A stretch of DNA of 64,000 bases from Pomphorhynchus laevis (GCA_012934845.2 WNNJ02003250.1:1-64000), one strand, 5' to 3'; shown: positions 1-12,797, counted from the stretch's first letter. Notes: generated from the sequence alone by a model not told the origin. Numbers and translations are program-made.

Positions 1-823
1 AAAATATATAATTAATTTAATTTAGTAATAAATGCATTATATTATTATTTAATTTTTTATTAACAATTAATGAATTAATCAATAAATAATTTTATTTTAA
101 TTTAGAATTAAAGTAAATTTTAATTAAACATTATTTTTTATTGATTTTACTACAGTAAGTGTCTATTTGGTCAAAGTGTTCCAACTTTATATAAAAAAAT
201 TTCATACTATAAAACTATATTTTTAGATTATTTATTATTTTTATAGTTTATCGTTCCTTTTTATTTGAAAGAAACAATATAATATTAGATTGTACTGTTT
301 AATATAAAACTGTTCTATATAATGAAATGTTTCAACTAAAATTATATAAAGGCAAATCCTCAAAACAATTATTAGCTATGATGAAAATGCCAATTGATAA
401 GGTGATAGTCAATCAGTTCCTAAATCAAAATGGTGAATTTTAACCAATTTATGAATAAATCATTAGAGTGCATTGCATTATGTCAAAATAGCATAGAGCA
501 TTAAACGAAATAAATGATACAATTCATTTATGAATACTCTTACCAATGACGTTTTGCTGCTTTACACTGAAATATGTATTATATTTGTTTGAATTTTGTG
601 ATAATTATTGTTATAATAAAACACTGTTATTTTTATGGAGAAAATTTACTTTAACGAATTTAAGACAGAAACAAATAGTAAAAAAATATTTTATCTTGCA
701 AATATTTCTACCTAGGGCGCATTATTGGTAGAAATTTAAAGTATGACAATTGAGTTCTGGATTACTTTAATATTAATTCAAATAATAATTTTATTTCTCG
801 TAATAATAAATAAACATATTTAC

Positions 824-1186
824 CGGTGTCGTAATTATAAAAGCCAAGACGCGATGCATTCTGAAGCGTAAGTCCTAGTGGTTTTCTTACAACTTTCTCC
901 TTGACATCTGCTTGCAAGAATCCTTTAGCTAGCGCATCAAGTAATTCGTAGTATTGCCCCGTGCCAGCATTAAAATAGGTTTTTGTATCGGAATCCAAAA
1001 TTCCACGGTTTACTGCTTCCTGTGCTGAAATGTTTTGCTCGATTATAGGATCTATAACGTTAAATATGTTGAAAGTCGTAATACGCCTTTCTAGCAAAGA
1101 ATCTGTAATTAATTCCAGCTCAAATTGCTCGTCGGATGTTTGGTTTATAAGTTCCACCTCAATTAGCGTTTTGTCAATCGCCTCTC
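824..1186 (-). CDS. Plakin gene exon 11 (plakin repeats)
   Basis: An internal exon of 363 nt, entered in phase 1 after an acceptor reading ttatactttag and left in phase 1 at a donor gtaaat. Joined to exon 10 it completes a plakin motif across the junction: the upstream GISI runs into REAIDKTLI. Further half-repeats follow, including SAQEAVNRGILDSDTKTYF, ELLDALAKGFL and a partial NYDTG that begins the next repeat, whose remainder must lie left of the window. An ATG at 1157 opens the largest uninterrupted frame, but the coding sequence clearly starts upstream of it at the splice acceptor. The frame past 824 is intron read-through and should not be annotated as protein. Confidence 0.9.
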
Positions 1187-1899
1187 CTAAAGTATAAACA
1201 GTTCATATTAAGCATTTTTATGTATTTTAAGGTCAATAGCATTTCCAAGTTTTAAATTAAGTAATTCGTCTCGAAAGGATGTTCATAATGTAGTATGAGT
1301 TATATTAGCCATACATGTGTTTGCCATATACTGTAATTAATTACAGTATCATAGAAAGGTTGAAAATACTTACGTACAACTTTTTCGAAAACATTACTGT
1401 TGAAATTATGATTGTTTATATCTCTACTTGACCAATTTACATAAGAATAATTGCATTAAATGGAAAATTTTTAAATATCAACTATATCCTACTTGTTGAG
1501 AAAATTTCTTACGTGGCATTTAATTAAGAAAGCTCAATACAATTTTACAATTTTTAGCGTATTTTCAAAATTAAATATTTTTGTATACATTACCAAAATT
1601 TATAAAAATAATAATTATTAATAATCATTAAAATTTATTGTTAATAATGTCTTGATATCGAGTATCATACTTCATGATCATTATTTGCATCATGCATTGG
1701 TATCAAATATGCGGTGTTCCATTTGCTTTAACTAACTAACAACATTTCCTTGATGACGACTTTAATAATCTAGACATTGACGTATGCTGTCATGAATTAA
1801 GTCTCTTGCAAATTGTCCATTTCCGACTCGAGGAAAGTCAATTCATGATAAAATGTTTACTAACCATGATTCCTACTTATCTAATGTTATCCAAATATC
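1187..1899. other. Intron 10, left part; no feature seen
   Basis: This is AT-rich intronic DNA between exon 11 and the LINE remnant. I see no coding exon, RNA gene or clear repeat. Confidence 0.6.
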
Positions 1900-3990
1900 T
1901 CCATTATAGGAATCAGGCCATTACTCAATTTTAGTACGGCCTCTCAATTTCACTCTACAAAAACAAGGAATTTCGAAACATATTGTATATAATCGTCGTG
2001 AACATTCTAAAATAGCTCTTCAAAATTCTATTCCAAGAGGTATATCAACTTTTAACCAGGAATTAGACAATATTAGCAAGTTGTCTGATTTTATTATGTA
2101 CTGCTACAACAAATGCATTCCGAATAGAATAGCGAAAATTTCATCACGAGATTCTGTCTGGATGACTTTATGAATTAAAAAAATCCAGCACAAGAAGATT
2201 TAGCTTTTCAGAAAAACAACATCTCAAAATTCGAGTTCTTTAAAAATGAACTATCTACATTAATAAGTAAAAAACAAAGTTTTTAAATAGTTGATAATGA
2301 TTCATTATTGATAAATAATTATTGGAGCTGGATCAAAGAAAAGAGGTTTTTATTATATTTCGCTAACTTCAGTTAGCATCTTCATAACAGAAGTTAGCGA
2401 AATATAAAAAAATCCTCTTTTCTCTGATCCAGCTTCAATAAATATTTAGAGAACCAAGTGTTAATTTCAAAAATATAGACATCAAGGATCGTCCGAGTAA
2501 GTTTTGGAAGGATGTCAGATCAGTGAGAAAAAATCTTTATCATCATCTCAATTTGGTCTTATCGGTATAATTAATCTCGAATCTGCTCTCAATACTATTA
2601 ACGAGTCGTTATGCAGTAACGATAATATGGTCTTATATCCAATTGATGTGAATAAATCTGCCTCATTATATACTGACATCCAGATACCCTTGTGTCGAGA
2701 AATGAAGTTTTAGTATTATTATTTCTCTTAAGGCAAAAAAGTCTGATGGACCCGGATCACCAACCTGGGTTTTCAAATCTATTGCAAACACCGTCGATGA
2801 ACATTTTGCAACTTGCTTCATTAACATCTTCAGGAAATATCATATTTCTGATTGCCTAAAGAATTGTATTGTCGTCATGATACCTAAAAATCAGGAACAG
2901 ATATCTGTAAAATCTTTTAGACCAATAAGAAAGCCTTCTTCATGCCTTGGCAAAAGTTCTACAAAGAATTATTTTCACAAAAGTTGCTCCACGTTTATTA
3001 AATAAAATAGAAGCAAACCAAAACTCGCTCCGTCCTAGTGACGTCACTACTAAGGCGCTTATTGCAATAGGTCACAGTATATTCTAGATAATCTTGATAA
3101 CAGATATCAGCCAATAGTTCAACGTAAATAGTTAGACTTAAGTAGAACTTTCGACACTGTAGATCACTATATTCTTTTTCGTAAACTAAACAATATCGGC
3201 TTGTCTGTGTGGCAATTAAGATTATTGAAATCCTATATAATATATAGCTACCGAGCTATTTCATATGCCGGTACTTTTTCCGATCGAGAATTGGTGCCGA
3301 CAGGCGTACCTCAAGACAGCATTATTTCGCCGCTTACTTTCATATTATTCGTTAATGATTTTAACATTTGTTGTGCCTATTCGCATTGAATTAAGTATGC
3401 TAATAATACGACTATCATATCATGCCGAACTAGCGGGTCAATATTGAACACATCTGTATATTGGGAAGTTATCAACCTGACGAAATGGACATCGTTAAAG
3501 ACAAAACTTTCGTCTTCTCCGATTTAAACAGATATGCATTCTTGGTGCTCTATTTACGGCTAATTTGTCTTGGAAAAGCACACTTTCTTGATGTTTATAG
3601 AAAGTGAATTTCGCGTATATTTAAACTTCGCAAGTTTAAATCACTTGGATGTTCCTCAACTGACATACGCACGCTGTATTTTTCACTATTCGCTTGATAC
3701 TAACATATTCATATCCATTATTTATTGACGTACCATCAAGTGTTCTCCGCATCCTCCATAGCATTCAAACCGCCAGTAGTCGTACTTCCTGCACACCGTT
3801 TGAGCCAATTGATAATTTTCTAAAACTACAGTTTCTTAAATGTGCAATCGATATTCGATAATTTTTCAACTAGGGATGCAACCTCTGGTTGAAGATAACT
3901 CTTCCATTGTATCAACCCTGCCACGAAAACCTCGATACTTCCACCCAAAAATTCGTACAACCCACCTTCTAAAATGTTTTATGATCCAAG
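1900..3990 (+). mobile_element. Old CR1/Jockey-like LINE remnant (endonuclease end plus reverse transcriptase)
   Basis: Recognisable pieces lie in order on the plus strand but in different frames. They are the end of an endonuclease domain (SDHSLLNF-like, near 1915), a linker, KAKKSDGPGSPTWVFKSIA at about 2730, KNCIVVMIPK and an SFRPI-type motif near 2865-2925, a decayed QNSLRP motif near 3020, LDLSRTFDTVDH near 3135, then TGVPQDSIISPLTFILFVND at 3300-3360. The YADD catalytic box is decayed to YANN. A C-terminal thumb-like part runs to about 3990. The order of motifs is that of a non-LTR reverse transcriptase of the CR1/Jockey group; the clade is not certain. Many stops and frameshifts make it an old, dead copy, and it is further split by a foldback element at 2286-2447. 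It sits antisense inside intron 10 of the plakin gene. Confidence 0.7.
2286..2447. mobile_element. Foldback (MITE-like) element, copy 1, inserted in a LINE
   Basis: A ~120-bp hairpin (about 2320-2441) has arms beginning ttggagctggatca and ending tgatccagcttcaa, with inner arms around tttcgctaacttc. It is preceded by a ~32-bp leader (aatagttgataatgat...) that is also present in the second copy at 12596-12797. The element interrupts the LINE reading frame between the linker and the reverse transcriptase, so it is younger than that LINE. I see no open frame. Copy 1 shows no obvious target-site duplication. Confidence 0.75.
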
Positions 3991-4115
3991 CTATAAAAAA
4001 ATCTTGAAAAATCAATATTTTTTGTATTGCAATTTACTATTTCTTATTTTTATTTTTTAAACACTAAAAACTTTCAAACAAATATAGCCGCTTTATAAAG
4101 GATTAATTGATATAT

Positions 4116-4229
4116 TAATTAATACAAAAGTAGTTAATTTTGAAATTAATAATAATCAATCAAAATCCTTAATAAAGGATTTTGATTGACTATTATTAAT
4201 TTCAAAATTAACTACTTTTGTATTAATTA
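4116..4229. repeat. Near-perfect 114-bp palindrome
   Basis: The arms are 4116-4170 and 4175-4229, with a 4-base loop. Comparing them base by base I find one mismatch in 55 pairs. The arms contain aaagtagttaattttgaaat and its complement. It lies exactly between the old LINE (ending near 3990) and the 3' fragment of another LINE (from 4266). It may be a young foldback element or a palindromic duplication made at a break. Confidence 0.85.
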
Positions 4230-4265
4230 TTTGTATTATTACTTCTCTAGAAGTAATAATGATGT

Positions 4266-4960
4266 CCTTCCTGATGTGGAGGATTTCAAGTATCTTGTGG
4301 TATTATTCTAGAGGGAAGGCATGAACAACAGAGAGATGGAGAAACGGATCGGTTTAGCTAACGCAACAATGCGTTCTTTGTGCAGGTATGTCGTGGTGAA
4401 GCGGGAGTTGAATCTTCGGGCGAAGCTTTCGGTTTACCACGCAATATTCGTTCCTATCTTTACCTATGGTCATGAGTTTTGGGTTATGACCGAAATGATA
4501 AGATTTAGGATTGAGGCGACCGAAATGAGATTCATTTGTGGTGTGGCCAGTTTTTGCCTTAAAAATAATGTTGGGAATTCGATCATCCGAGATGGACTCG
4601 AAGTAAAATCGCTGCTTATCCACATCGAAGAAAGTCAATTGAGGTGGTTAGGACACGTTTTGAGGATGTCCAGTGATCGCCTTCCTTAGAGGGTTTTCCA
4701 GGCCGTACTCTCTGAAAAGAGACCTCGAGGTAAACATCAGTACCGGTGGAGATATGAAATCTCGAAACTGACCAAAGAATGCCTTGGGGTATCTGAAATA
4801 GAACTCTGGTCTGTAGTCCAGGATCGCGATGTTTGTAGTAGTTTGGTTGGTATAATGCCTCTACGACCCGACACCGGACCAGTGATTGACAAGAATAAAT
4901 CTCGTGTTATTTACTTTTTGTTTATTATCGTCAAGAAATTGATGTTGTTACTTCTGTAGA
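4266..4960 (+). mobile_element. 3' fragment of AP-endonuclease LINE (same family as 20035-23345)
   Basis: The reading frame 4321-4689 gives the C-terminal part of the reverse transcriptase ORF: MRSLCRYVVVKRELN, KLSVYHAIFVPIFTYGHEFW, then HIEESQLRWLGHVLRM. It matches residue for residue over long stretches with the copy near 22774-23060. The shared tail follows, with the sequence cgacccgacaccggaccagtg at about 4864 and a degenerate gtcaagaaattgatgttgtt end. The 5' part of the element is absent. The open frame is intact over ~120 codons, so this fragment is better preserved in this part than the long copy. Confidence 0.85.
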
Positions 4961-5873
4961 AAGAAACAACTATTTCTGTCTAAAACGGTTTTTAACTAAT
5001 TCTATTATACTATCTCATATTGTTGTATTATATTAATCATTACACCTGATTAATGTATTACATTAAATACATGAACAAGGAAAAACAAATCCTTATAATG
5101 ACAAACATAATAGATTTAAGTTTTATTTTTTAATAGCAGAAACTATAATTCTGGAGAAATTTCCATCCTCCAAAATATTATAGCAGAAGCTGTACCAAAA
5201 ATATAGAAATTAAATCTGTTTTTGTAAAAATTATAGGAATTTGGTTCTTCGTGGTTCATTTCATTCAATTTAATATTGCTCTGTAAAATACACGATTATT
5301 TGCTATATGTGTTCAAAGGAAACCTTATTGAAGGCATATTATAAAGTCAAAAATATCCTTAATCGGTTTTATCATATTCCTGTATTATCTTCCAGTTTAC
5401 AAGCTGTTTTGCCACATCGCAGATTTCACAAAATCAGTTTTAATAATTTGATATATGTAACTAGTTGTATGCACCCAAAAGTATATACCCAACAGTATAC
5501 ACTGTATATAGCCAATAGTGTATTCTTACCGACCCGAAAAGTTATGCAATGTAAATTACATATATTAGGTTGTTATATCATCTTTATTAGAAAACGTTTG
5601 CTAATAAGTGAAATTTTTAGTATTAGCGTCAAAACCTGGTCAAATTTAGCAGTTATGTTTTAAGCAAATCGATGTAAAAACGCAATCATTTGTAGTGTAA
5701 TACTTTTATGTTTTTCCGACGTTTTTTATTTTGATCTTAAAAACGTCTTATCAATTTAATATTAAATTGATCAAAACAATTTATAGCGTTTTTGATTTTG
5801 CGTGGAACGTTTAAATGACTTTAGCAAATGCTTTATATTATTGAATCAAATATATCGCTATATATTGACTTAC
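4961..5873. other. Intron 10, right part; no feature seen
   Basis: AT-rich intronic sequence. A 118-codon plus-strand frame at 5307-5663 resembles no family I know and has no supporting context, so I do not call it a gene. Confidence 0.5.
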
Positions 5874-6146
5874 TTATAGAAATCCCTTGTTTAGTGTCTG
5901 GATCAATATATAGTCCTTGAGTGTAGCTCAAAATACCTTCGGCTTGGGCTTGCAATCCGCCGATAACTTTACCATCTCTAGGATCGATAACTTTGTTAAT
6001 AATAAAGCGCTGAATTACGTGTTTAATGGATGATGTTTCCATTTCTGTTGATTCTTTTGATTCAACTATCGTCGCGTACATAAGGCCATCGTTTATCGCA
6101 TCACTTAGCTCGTATGTAATTCCACTACTAATGTCATGATACGAAC
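5874..6146 (-). CDS. Plakin gene exon 10 (plakin repeats)
   Basis: A 273-nt internal exon, phase 1 to phase 1, with acceptor tcacaatccttag and a strong donor gtaagtc. The split glycine codon joins exon 9 (ILDKNTG) to SYHDISSGITYELSDAI, which restores a normal repeat: ILD, x-TG, x-Y, then ELSDAINDGL. Later motifs are NKVIDPRDGKVIGGLQAQAE and TQGLYIDPDTKQGISI, which runs into REAI in exon 11. The spacing of the D-P-x-T and x-x-EAI signatures is that of plakin/plectin repeats. The start of coding is the splice acceptor at 6146, not the internal ATG near 6081. Confidence 0.9.
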
Positions 6147-6209
6147 CTAAGGATTGTGAAATTTAAATGTGTGAATACTTTAAAAAATTATAGTTTTAAT
6201 TTTCAATAC

Positions 6210-9200
6210 CTGTATTTTTATCGAGTATTCCAAGCTCGATTGCATCTGAAACCTTTAATTCCTGTTGAGAAACTGGATGAATTACACCGGTAATAACATA
6301 GGTAGCCGTTTTCGTAGAAATTGTTAGTTCATCTTCATCCAACGATGTGACTGATTCTGATTTATGAATGTCAGAATCTTGCATTAAATCACCTTCATAT
6401 AGTCCAATGAACCCCGTTTGAAGTGCATCCCATAAGGTCATTACGTCGCCGGTATTCTGTTTATAATAGACACCAGTTGAAATGTCAATCAAGCCTCGCT
6501 TCAATGCATCATAAACATTTATACGTTTCTGAATAATTGTGTCGAGAACCCAAGAGAAAACTATAGTCTGACCGTTAATTGTGATTGAAATTTCATTAGA
6601 ATCCGGCTTTTTCTCATCAGCACCAATAAATTTCATTTTTACCGCTTCATGTATAGATATACTTACATTATTTTGAGGATTAAAGTACCGCAACTTTTGA
6701 GTATCGAGAACACCTTTGTCTACGGCTTTGTGTGGTAGAATTCTTTGCTTTGCTATTGGATCAAGAACCCAGTGAATTGTGTACACGATTCCGTCGACAT
6801 TTAGGATGACTGGAGAACAATCTTCATCTGTTCCAATTAAACCTAGCCGAACCGCTTGCTCAGTATCATAGTTGCGATTTTCTACCGTATCATGATAAAT
6901 CATGTCGTGAGTTGTAAAAACCCGTCTTTCAATTCCTTCATCTAATGAGATCTTTTGACGAGTTTCAGGATCCAAAACCCACGATAATGTATGCACAAGA
7001 CCTTTCATTACGTAAGTACATTTATCAATCAACGATTTACTTGTGATTTCCTTACTCGATATGGATGATCTATAGTTTTCAGCCTTTTTCAAAATTTCAT
7101 TTATAAAGTTTTGTTGATTTACAGCAGCCTGGTCATCTACATCATCTACACTTGTTGACTGAATAAATATCGGTGATAATTCAGGCCTTTTAATTGTTCT
7201 CTTAATTGTCGTAATCTTAACCGCCTTGTCTGTACTAACTTGTAATGGAAGCTTTTTAGGATATATTTCCAGACTTTCAGTTGCTGTGGCTTCGGTAGAT
7301 AATTCGACTTCGCCTGAACGTGATCTAACCTGTACTGGAAGTTCAGTACCTGAAGTTATTCTAGAATCATGTATTAACTTATTCGTGTATACTTTAATGT
7401 CATCTGCACGTAGGTTTACTTGTATCGGTTCAACAACCGGTTGAATTTTCGATGTACGATCATCATCAATAATGATTATATGGCTACTAGTCTTAGGTCG
7501 ACTTTCCTCAATCACTATAGGCAAAGCAGTTGAACATGGAGTAGATCTCACATCTATAACGCGTTCGTTAGAGTGTATCCCATCTATAATTACCTCCTCG
7601 ATTTTCTTTGCATCTGTTGAACTTTTTCTTGGTGTAATCGGACTCTCTGGCTGAATGACAATATCCCTTTCATGAACACTTCGTTCTTTGTGTCGTACAG
7701 TATGATATGTATTGTGAGTAACTGAACTACTTGATGAAGTGACCTCTCGATCAGCCAAATTATCATATTTTTTGGCAAATGGTTCAAATGATGAAATGTA
7801 TGACTGTCCGTCAGATTGCAAATCCGATTTTCGTGAACTGCGCATTGCTTCAACAAATTCTTCTACTGTATCCATCTTGTAAACATCTGATGCATTGCTT
7901 GCTTGTTCTTTTACATGCGTTCTCTTCTGCACTCGAATAACCTTTGTCGAGGAAGCCCGTTGCTGCTGATTAGTCAATGATGTAGATCCATCTATCATTT
8001 TTGCATCCACAAATCCATTAATGATTGCATCTGCTAAACTTGATTCTTCGGATGTAACAGGATTTATATAAACGGCTCTATCAGTGTTGAACAAACCCCT
8101 ATCAATAGCATCAGATAAGCTCAGCTTTGTCTTAGTTTTCGTGTCCAGTACAAAACTTATAAGATAAGAACGTTCCTCACGACAAACTCTAGCTATTAAT
8201 GAACTTCGATCAAGTAATAATTCTTCTTCATTTATGTATTTCCCTATCAAGTACCCCTTAGAATAAGCATCTGTTAGTGATATTGACTTTCCATCAATTA
8301 TACTTAAAAAGCTGCAGTTATGAGTATCTAGAATACCTTTGTGAATAGCTTCGTCAACCGTCAGCATCTGCCTAGTTTCCGGATCAATTGCGCCTTCAAT
8401 ACTTAAATATCTAATATTTCTTCTCAGGTAAGTTGGTCCAGTACACATATGCTTTCGTGTATCGATTTTATCTTCCTCGGTCAAAATAAGACTACGTTCC
8501 ACCGCTAAACTTATCGGCATTGCAACGTTATTGTCAGTATCATAGTATAGACCAGTTCTCTGATCGATAATGCCATCTTCTATTGCTTCCCGTATACTGA
8601 TTAATTGTCCTGTTTTTGTATTTTTAGCTTTCTTTAATGTATATGTTCTGGTTTCACTAACTGCTCGTTTACTTTTATCGGTAGAGGCCGAAACAGGGAC
8701 CAAGGTAACTTTTATCAGATGATCATTAATTGCTTTACCAATTGGTATCCAACGCTTCCGTTTTCTATCGAAATATTGACCTTCACTTTTATCCAAAATT
8801 GCTGCATCAATAGCTTCCTGAACGGACATCTCTTCTCGACTCAGTGCATCGATAACACCAACCAGATTGTATGATCTGGTTTCACGAATTAGACTGGTAC
8901 TTACTAAATTTTCACTTCCTTTAAACTGTGCGTTACGGCCCCTATCGTAATGTTGTTGTTTACTTAAATCTTCCACAATAATCAACCCTAACTGAATAGC
9001 ATCGTCAATACTATATTTTCGTCGATTATTAGCACGATCAAAGTATGAACCTTGATGCAAATCTAAAATGTTAAGCTTAATTGCTTTATTTGGATCAATG
9101 TAAAGTCCTGTTTGTGTGTCCTTTACGCTTTTAATAGACAATGATTCTGTTTTGCTGATTATATTATAGTAAGACAATGATGAATCTGATAATCTCATTA

Positions 9201-11838
9201 TTCCTTTCTTCATTGCTTCCGCAAAACTAATAATTGATCTTGATTTTCTATCAAACACTTGGTTATCGTCTGTAATTAGTCCTTCGTTCACAGCTTCTTG
9301 CAAATTATAGCTTCGACCACTTTCTTCTCTCCTGCCAATAATTTCTTGCCGTTGTTCCTTCTCCTTTTCGTTTTGGTCAATAACAAATGCAGTACATGGG
9401 TTTACTAGTTGTTGCTTAATAGCTTCTCTTATGCTTATATACTTTCCAGTTAAAGGATGTTTAAATTTTCCTGTATCGATGTTCAACAGTTGAATGTTTA
9501 CTGCATCGATAAAGTTCATGTGTAAAAACGACTGCGGTGATTGCGCAGCTGAATTCGTCGACGTCATAACGTAGTCTGAAGAATATATTTTATGCTTCGG
9601 TCTATTTTCTTCTAACACTATTGTTGTTGCTACTGCTGCTTCTTTAGCAACATCCGAGCAAATTTTGTTCGGATCTAATAGATTTCGCTGATTTTGCTGA
9701 AAGGAAATTATATCTGCTGCATCAAAACCGTCAACACTAGCAATTGGAGGTCTGAGCACAAAATACTGATTTTCAGTTCTTTGACTTGCGATTCTGTTGC
9801 TGCTTCTTCTACCTTCTCCTTTACCACCACCATCATGATCAGCAAGAGAGCGATCCATAATTTCTAATGAATCTATATCATCAACGCAGTAATAGCTATG
9901 CTTACTCGTTGCACCTTTATCTTCTAATTTGGTTGACGACGACGATATTCCATTTTCAAAGTAGGCAATAATGTAAGCCTCACGTGTAATAGCCCCACGC
10001 ATTTCTCGTAAAAATGCAGCATCTGCCGATGACACAATTTCACATTTAACTGCATCGGGTATAGTCATCATAAAAATGGCAGTAGACTTGATGTTGTCAT
10101 CTTCATTTCGTTCTTTATATGATGATGATGTTGATAATGGTACTACCTCTGATATTTGATTTTTTCGATTTTTACGAGCATCTACTGCTATATGCTTTAA
10201 ACATAAGGCATTCGCCAACAATTGAATATTTCCATGTGTTAGACATTCTCTTACCGTCTTTCCGTTAATTTGAGGCTCCTTACTATGTATAACCTTTGAC
10301 ATGTATACATGAAAACTAGCTAAAATAAAGCCACGATTAATAGCTTCATTAATAGTAATTTTTTGATTATTTAATAAATCGGTATAGGTATAATTCAGTA
10401 GATCTATTATTTTTAAAGATTCTATAGCCTCGCCGATACTAACCATGCGATTAGTTAATGTGTTTTTAACTATTGCACCTTTCACTGTAGGCTTTAAAGC
10501 AATTAATTGAAGTTTGTTCAATTTCACAGCATCGTAAATAGTTTGAACGGTATTATCTATTGGACTATGGAAATATCCATTGATGTCTATTAATTTTAAT
10601 TGTATTGCATCGGTTATGGACAACAATGTTTTACTAATTGGATGAACAATATCCGCTGAACGTGTATCAAGTAATTTTGCATGTATAGCTTCGCCAAATG
10701 AAAGCTTCTGAGATGTTCTTTCATGCATAATTTTACCAGATTCATCAATAATCTTCAATACAAATGCTTCTGCAAGAGATACCGGCTTCTCTATGAACCC
10801 ATTCGAGACAGCAGTGTACATGTTGATTCTATTACCTGCATCACATAATGTGGGACAAAGACCAGGCTCAATTATCTTTCGATCAATAGCTTCTTTAATT
10901 GTTAGCTTAGATAAGCTTCCAGTATATACAATTTCATTTAAATCAGACGCAATTATTTTTTGATCGATAGCAGTAGATAAGGATATGGATCGTCCACTGC
11001 TACAATCAATTATGTTTCCAGTGCCTGGCTCAATAAGATTTAAATTGAAATATTCCTCGAGACTCAGTGGAGCATCACAAATTGTGTATAAATGCTGATA
11101 GTCTTCGTAAAAATCGCTGAAAGAATTTTGCAGTTCCTGTAAAAGCAACTTGCAATCCTCGCAGCGTAATTGTTGTACAGTTTCAAACAGCTCATTTAAG
11201 CTGTTTATTCCTTTATCGTCAATATAATTGTATCTATGAGCCTCTTCTAATGATAGGGCATCATGCAAATCATTAATGTTTCTTACACATCCGTTCTTTA
11301 AGTCTAGCATCCCTATGGCAATTGCCTCGATGAGCGAGATTTCTGATGATTGGTTGATGTAAAATCCGCCAGATCGACATAGAGCAGCCTCTAACGATTT
11401 ACAAACACAGTAAGGCAGTTTGCTTATTGCCTTTACATTATCAGCAAGTATATAGCAATTATAGAAAGGCATTTGTGATTTGTTTGAAGGATCTGTCTTC
11501 TTTGTAAAACGTAGTCGATCATTAAGAACCATATCGTTCAAAGAAATCAAATCAGATGTTGATGGGTCGTACACAATTTTTTGTCTTCCCAACAAGCAAA
11601 GATCGTCTGCTTTTAAGTATATTATCTTCTTACCGTTGGTAAGGATACGATCATTTTTATCCTTAATTTCGTGGGTAGCCGAAATACCTTGATTTTCGTA
11701 TGCCAAAGTAGATGGCTTATTATTGGTTTCACGTATCCCAATTGTGTCAATCGAAATTATGCGAACAGGTGAAATATAGGGTTCTGCAAAACTGGCTTGA
11801 TTTTGTAATGCTGATATTTTTTGATTCAACATTGATAA
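6210..11838 (-). CDS. Plakin gene exon 9: giant exon with about 34 plakin half-repeats
   Basis: A single 5629-nt open exon with acceptor ttgtttag and donor gtattg. Coding enters in phase 0 as LSMLNQKISALQNQ, which continues the helix from exon 8, and leaves in phase 1. By eye it has about 34 copies of a motif like x-SIxEAIxxGLID-x-x-TGxYxDP, for example ISIREAIEDGIIDQRTG, LTVDEAIHKGILDTHN, MSVQEAIDAAILDKSEG and LKVSDAIELGILDKNTG. The array falls in three blocks (about residues 150-550, 770-1290 and 1610-1876). They are separated by Ser/Thr/Asp-rich disordered linkers at about 560-700 and 1300-1600. The last block uses a module with a WVLDPETRQKI-type start. Plakin repeats form modules that bind intermediate filaments or junctional partners in vertebrate plakins; in invertebrate spectraplakins they are tied to epithelial junctions (family knowledge). 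Other plakin genes also encode this region in very large exons. The exon has no frame disruption. Confidence 0.96.
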
Positions 11839-12581
11839 CTAAACAAATACGCACATAAATATTTTTAATTATTTTAAATTATAACTGTAATTTAATGATT
11901 AGATTTTTATTTGTTCATTTGTATTTACTTATATGATAGTGTAATTACAGATAAGTAGTCATTCGTTTATCTAGGCGCAGTGTACTACAATTTTTAAGTT
12001 GAACTCCAAGTGTACACTAATTACGAAAGTGTATATGCCATAAAGCTTGTTGTCGATGGGGTTACTACAATTCCTTCTCTTTTTATTTGTATCTAAAATG
12101 CATTGTTTGATTTATAATACAAACATATAGCAAGAAATTAACTTATTTTATTAGTATTTTTATACAATGATATCTAATAATTCTCATTACTTTAAATTCT
12201 TCCTTATCATTAATTAATTAATGATTTAAACGATCCTTTCTAATGAGAAAAGCAAACCAGATATATAGAAATTAAGAAAGTTTCGCTAGGCTTGCACGAT
12301 TCGAAGTTATATTTATAGATTGGGAGTAATATACGATAGGAAAATTAATTGTTATTAATGTTTGAAAACAATTAAACAATTAGTATATAAACTTTATTAA
12401 ATATATAATAATTATTAAATGCAAATGTACCATTCATTACGACCCGTTGAAGAAAACAAATAGAAAAAATATTTATACTCTGATAATTGGAGTTATCAAA
12501 TTGAATAGACAACCAATCACAGATTGAAAAAAAATGATTGGGGGATACTCTTTTAATCCGGATATTTAATTATAATAACGA
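11839..12581. other. Intron 8 segment; no feature seen
   Basis: AT-rich intronic DNA directly upstream of the giant exon. No exon or repeat is recognised. Confidence 0.5.
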
Positions 12582-12595
12582 TACATCCTGCTTTT

Positions 12596-12797
12596 TGAAT
12601 AGTTGATAATGATCCATTATTGATAAAGAATTATTGGAGCTGGATCAGAGAGAAGAGGGAAATTTTATTTGATATTTCGCTAACCTCTGTCAGCATTTTC
12701 AGGAAATTACTGATGCAAAAATTAAAGATGCTAACAGAGGTTAGCGAAATATCAATAAAAACTTTGCCTCTTTTCTTTAATCTAGCTCCAATAATTC
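12596..12797. mobile_element. Foldback (MITE-like) element, copy 2, with 14-bp direct repeats
   Basis: It has the same leader (aatagttgataatgatcc) and the same outer hairpin arms (ttattggagctggatca, and tctagctccaataattc at the other end) as the copy at 2286-2447. Its inner arms read atatttcgctaacctctgt and acagaggttagcgaaatat. The element is bracketed by identical 14-base direct repeats, tacatcctgctttt, at 12582-12595 and 12798-12811. These look like a target-site duplication. No coding capacity. Confidence 0.8.

Noticed and set aside
762-823. Extension of the exon 11 reading frame to a stop (YVYLLLREIKLLFELILK)
   Set aside because: This is read-through past a good donor at 823/822; the hydrophobic tail is intron translation, not a membrane segment.
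5307-5663. 118-codon plus-strand ORF in intron 10
   Set aside because: No family resemblance, amino-acid content expected from AT-rich random sequence, and antisense within an intron.
7226-7856. Plus- and minus-strand ORFs inside the giant plakin exon
   Set aside because: Shadows of the 5.6-kb minus-strand exon in other frames.
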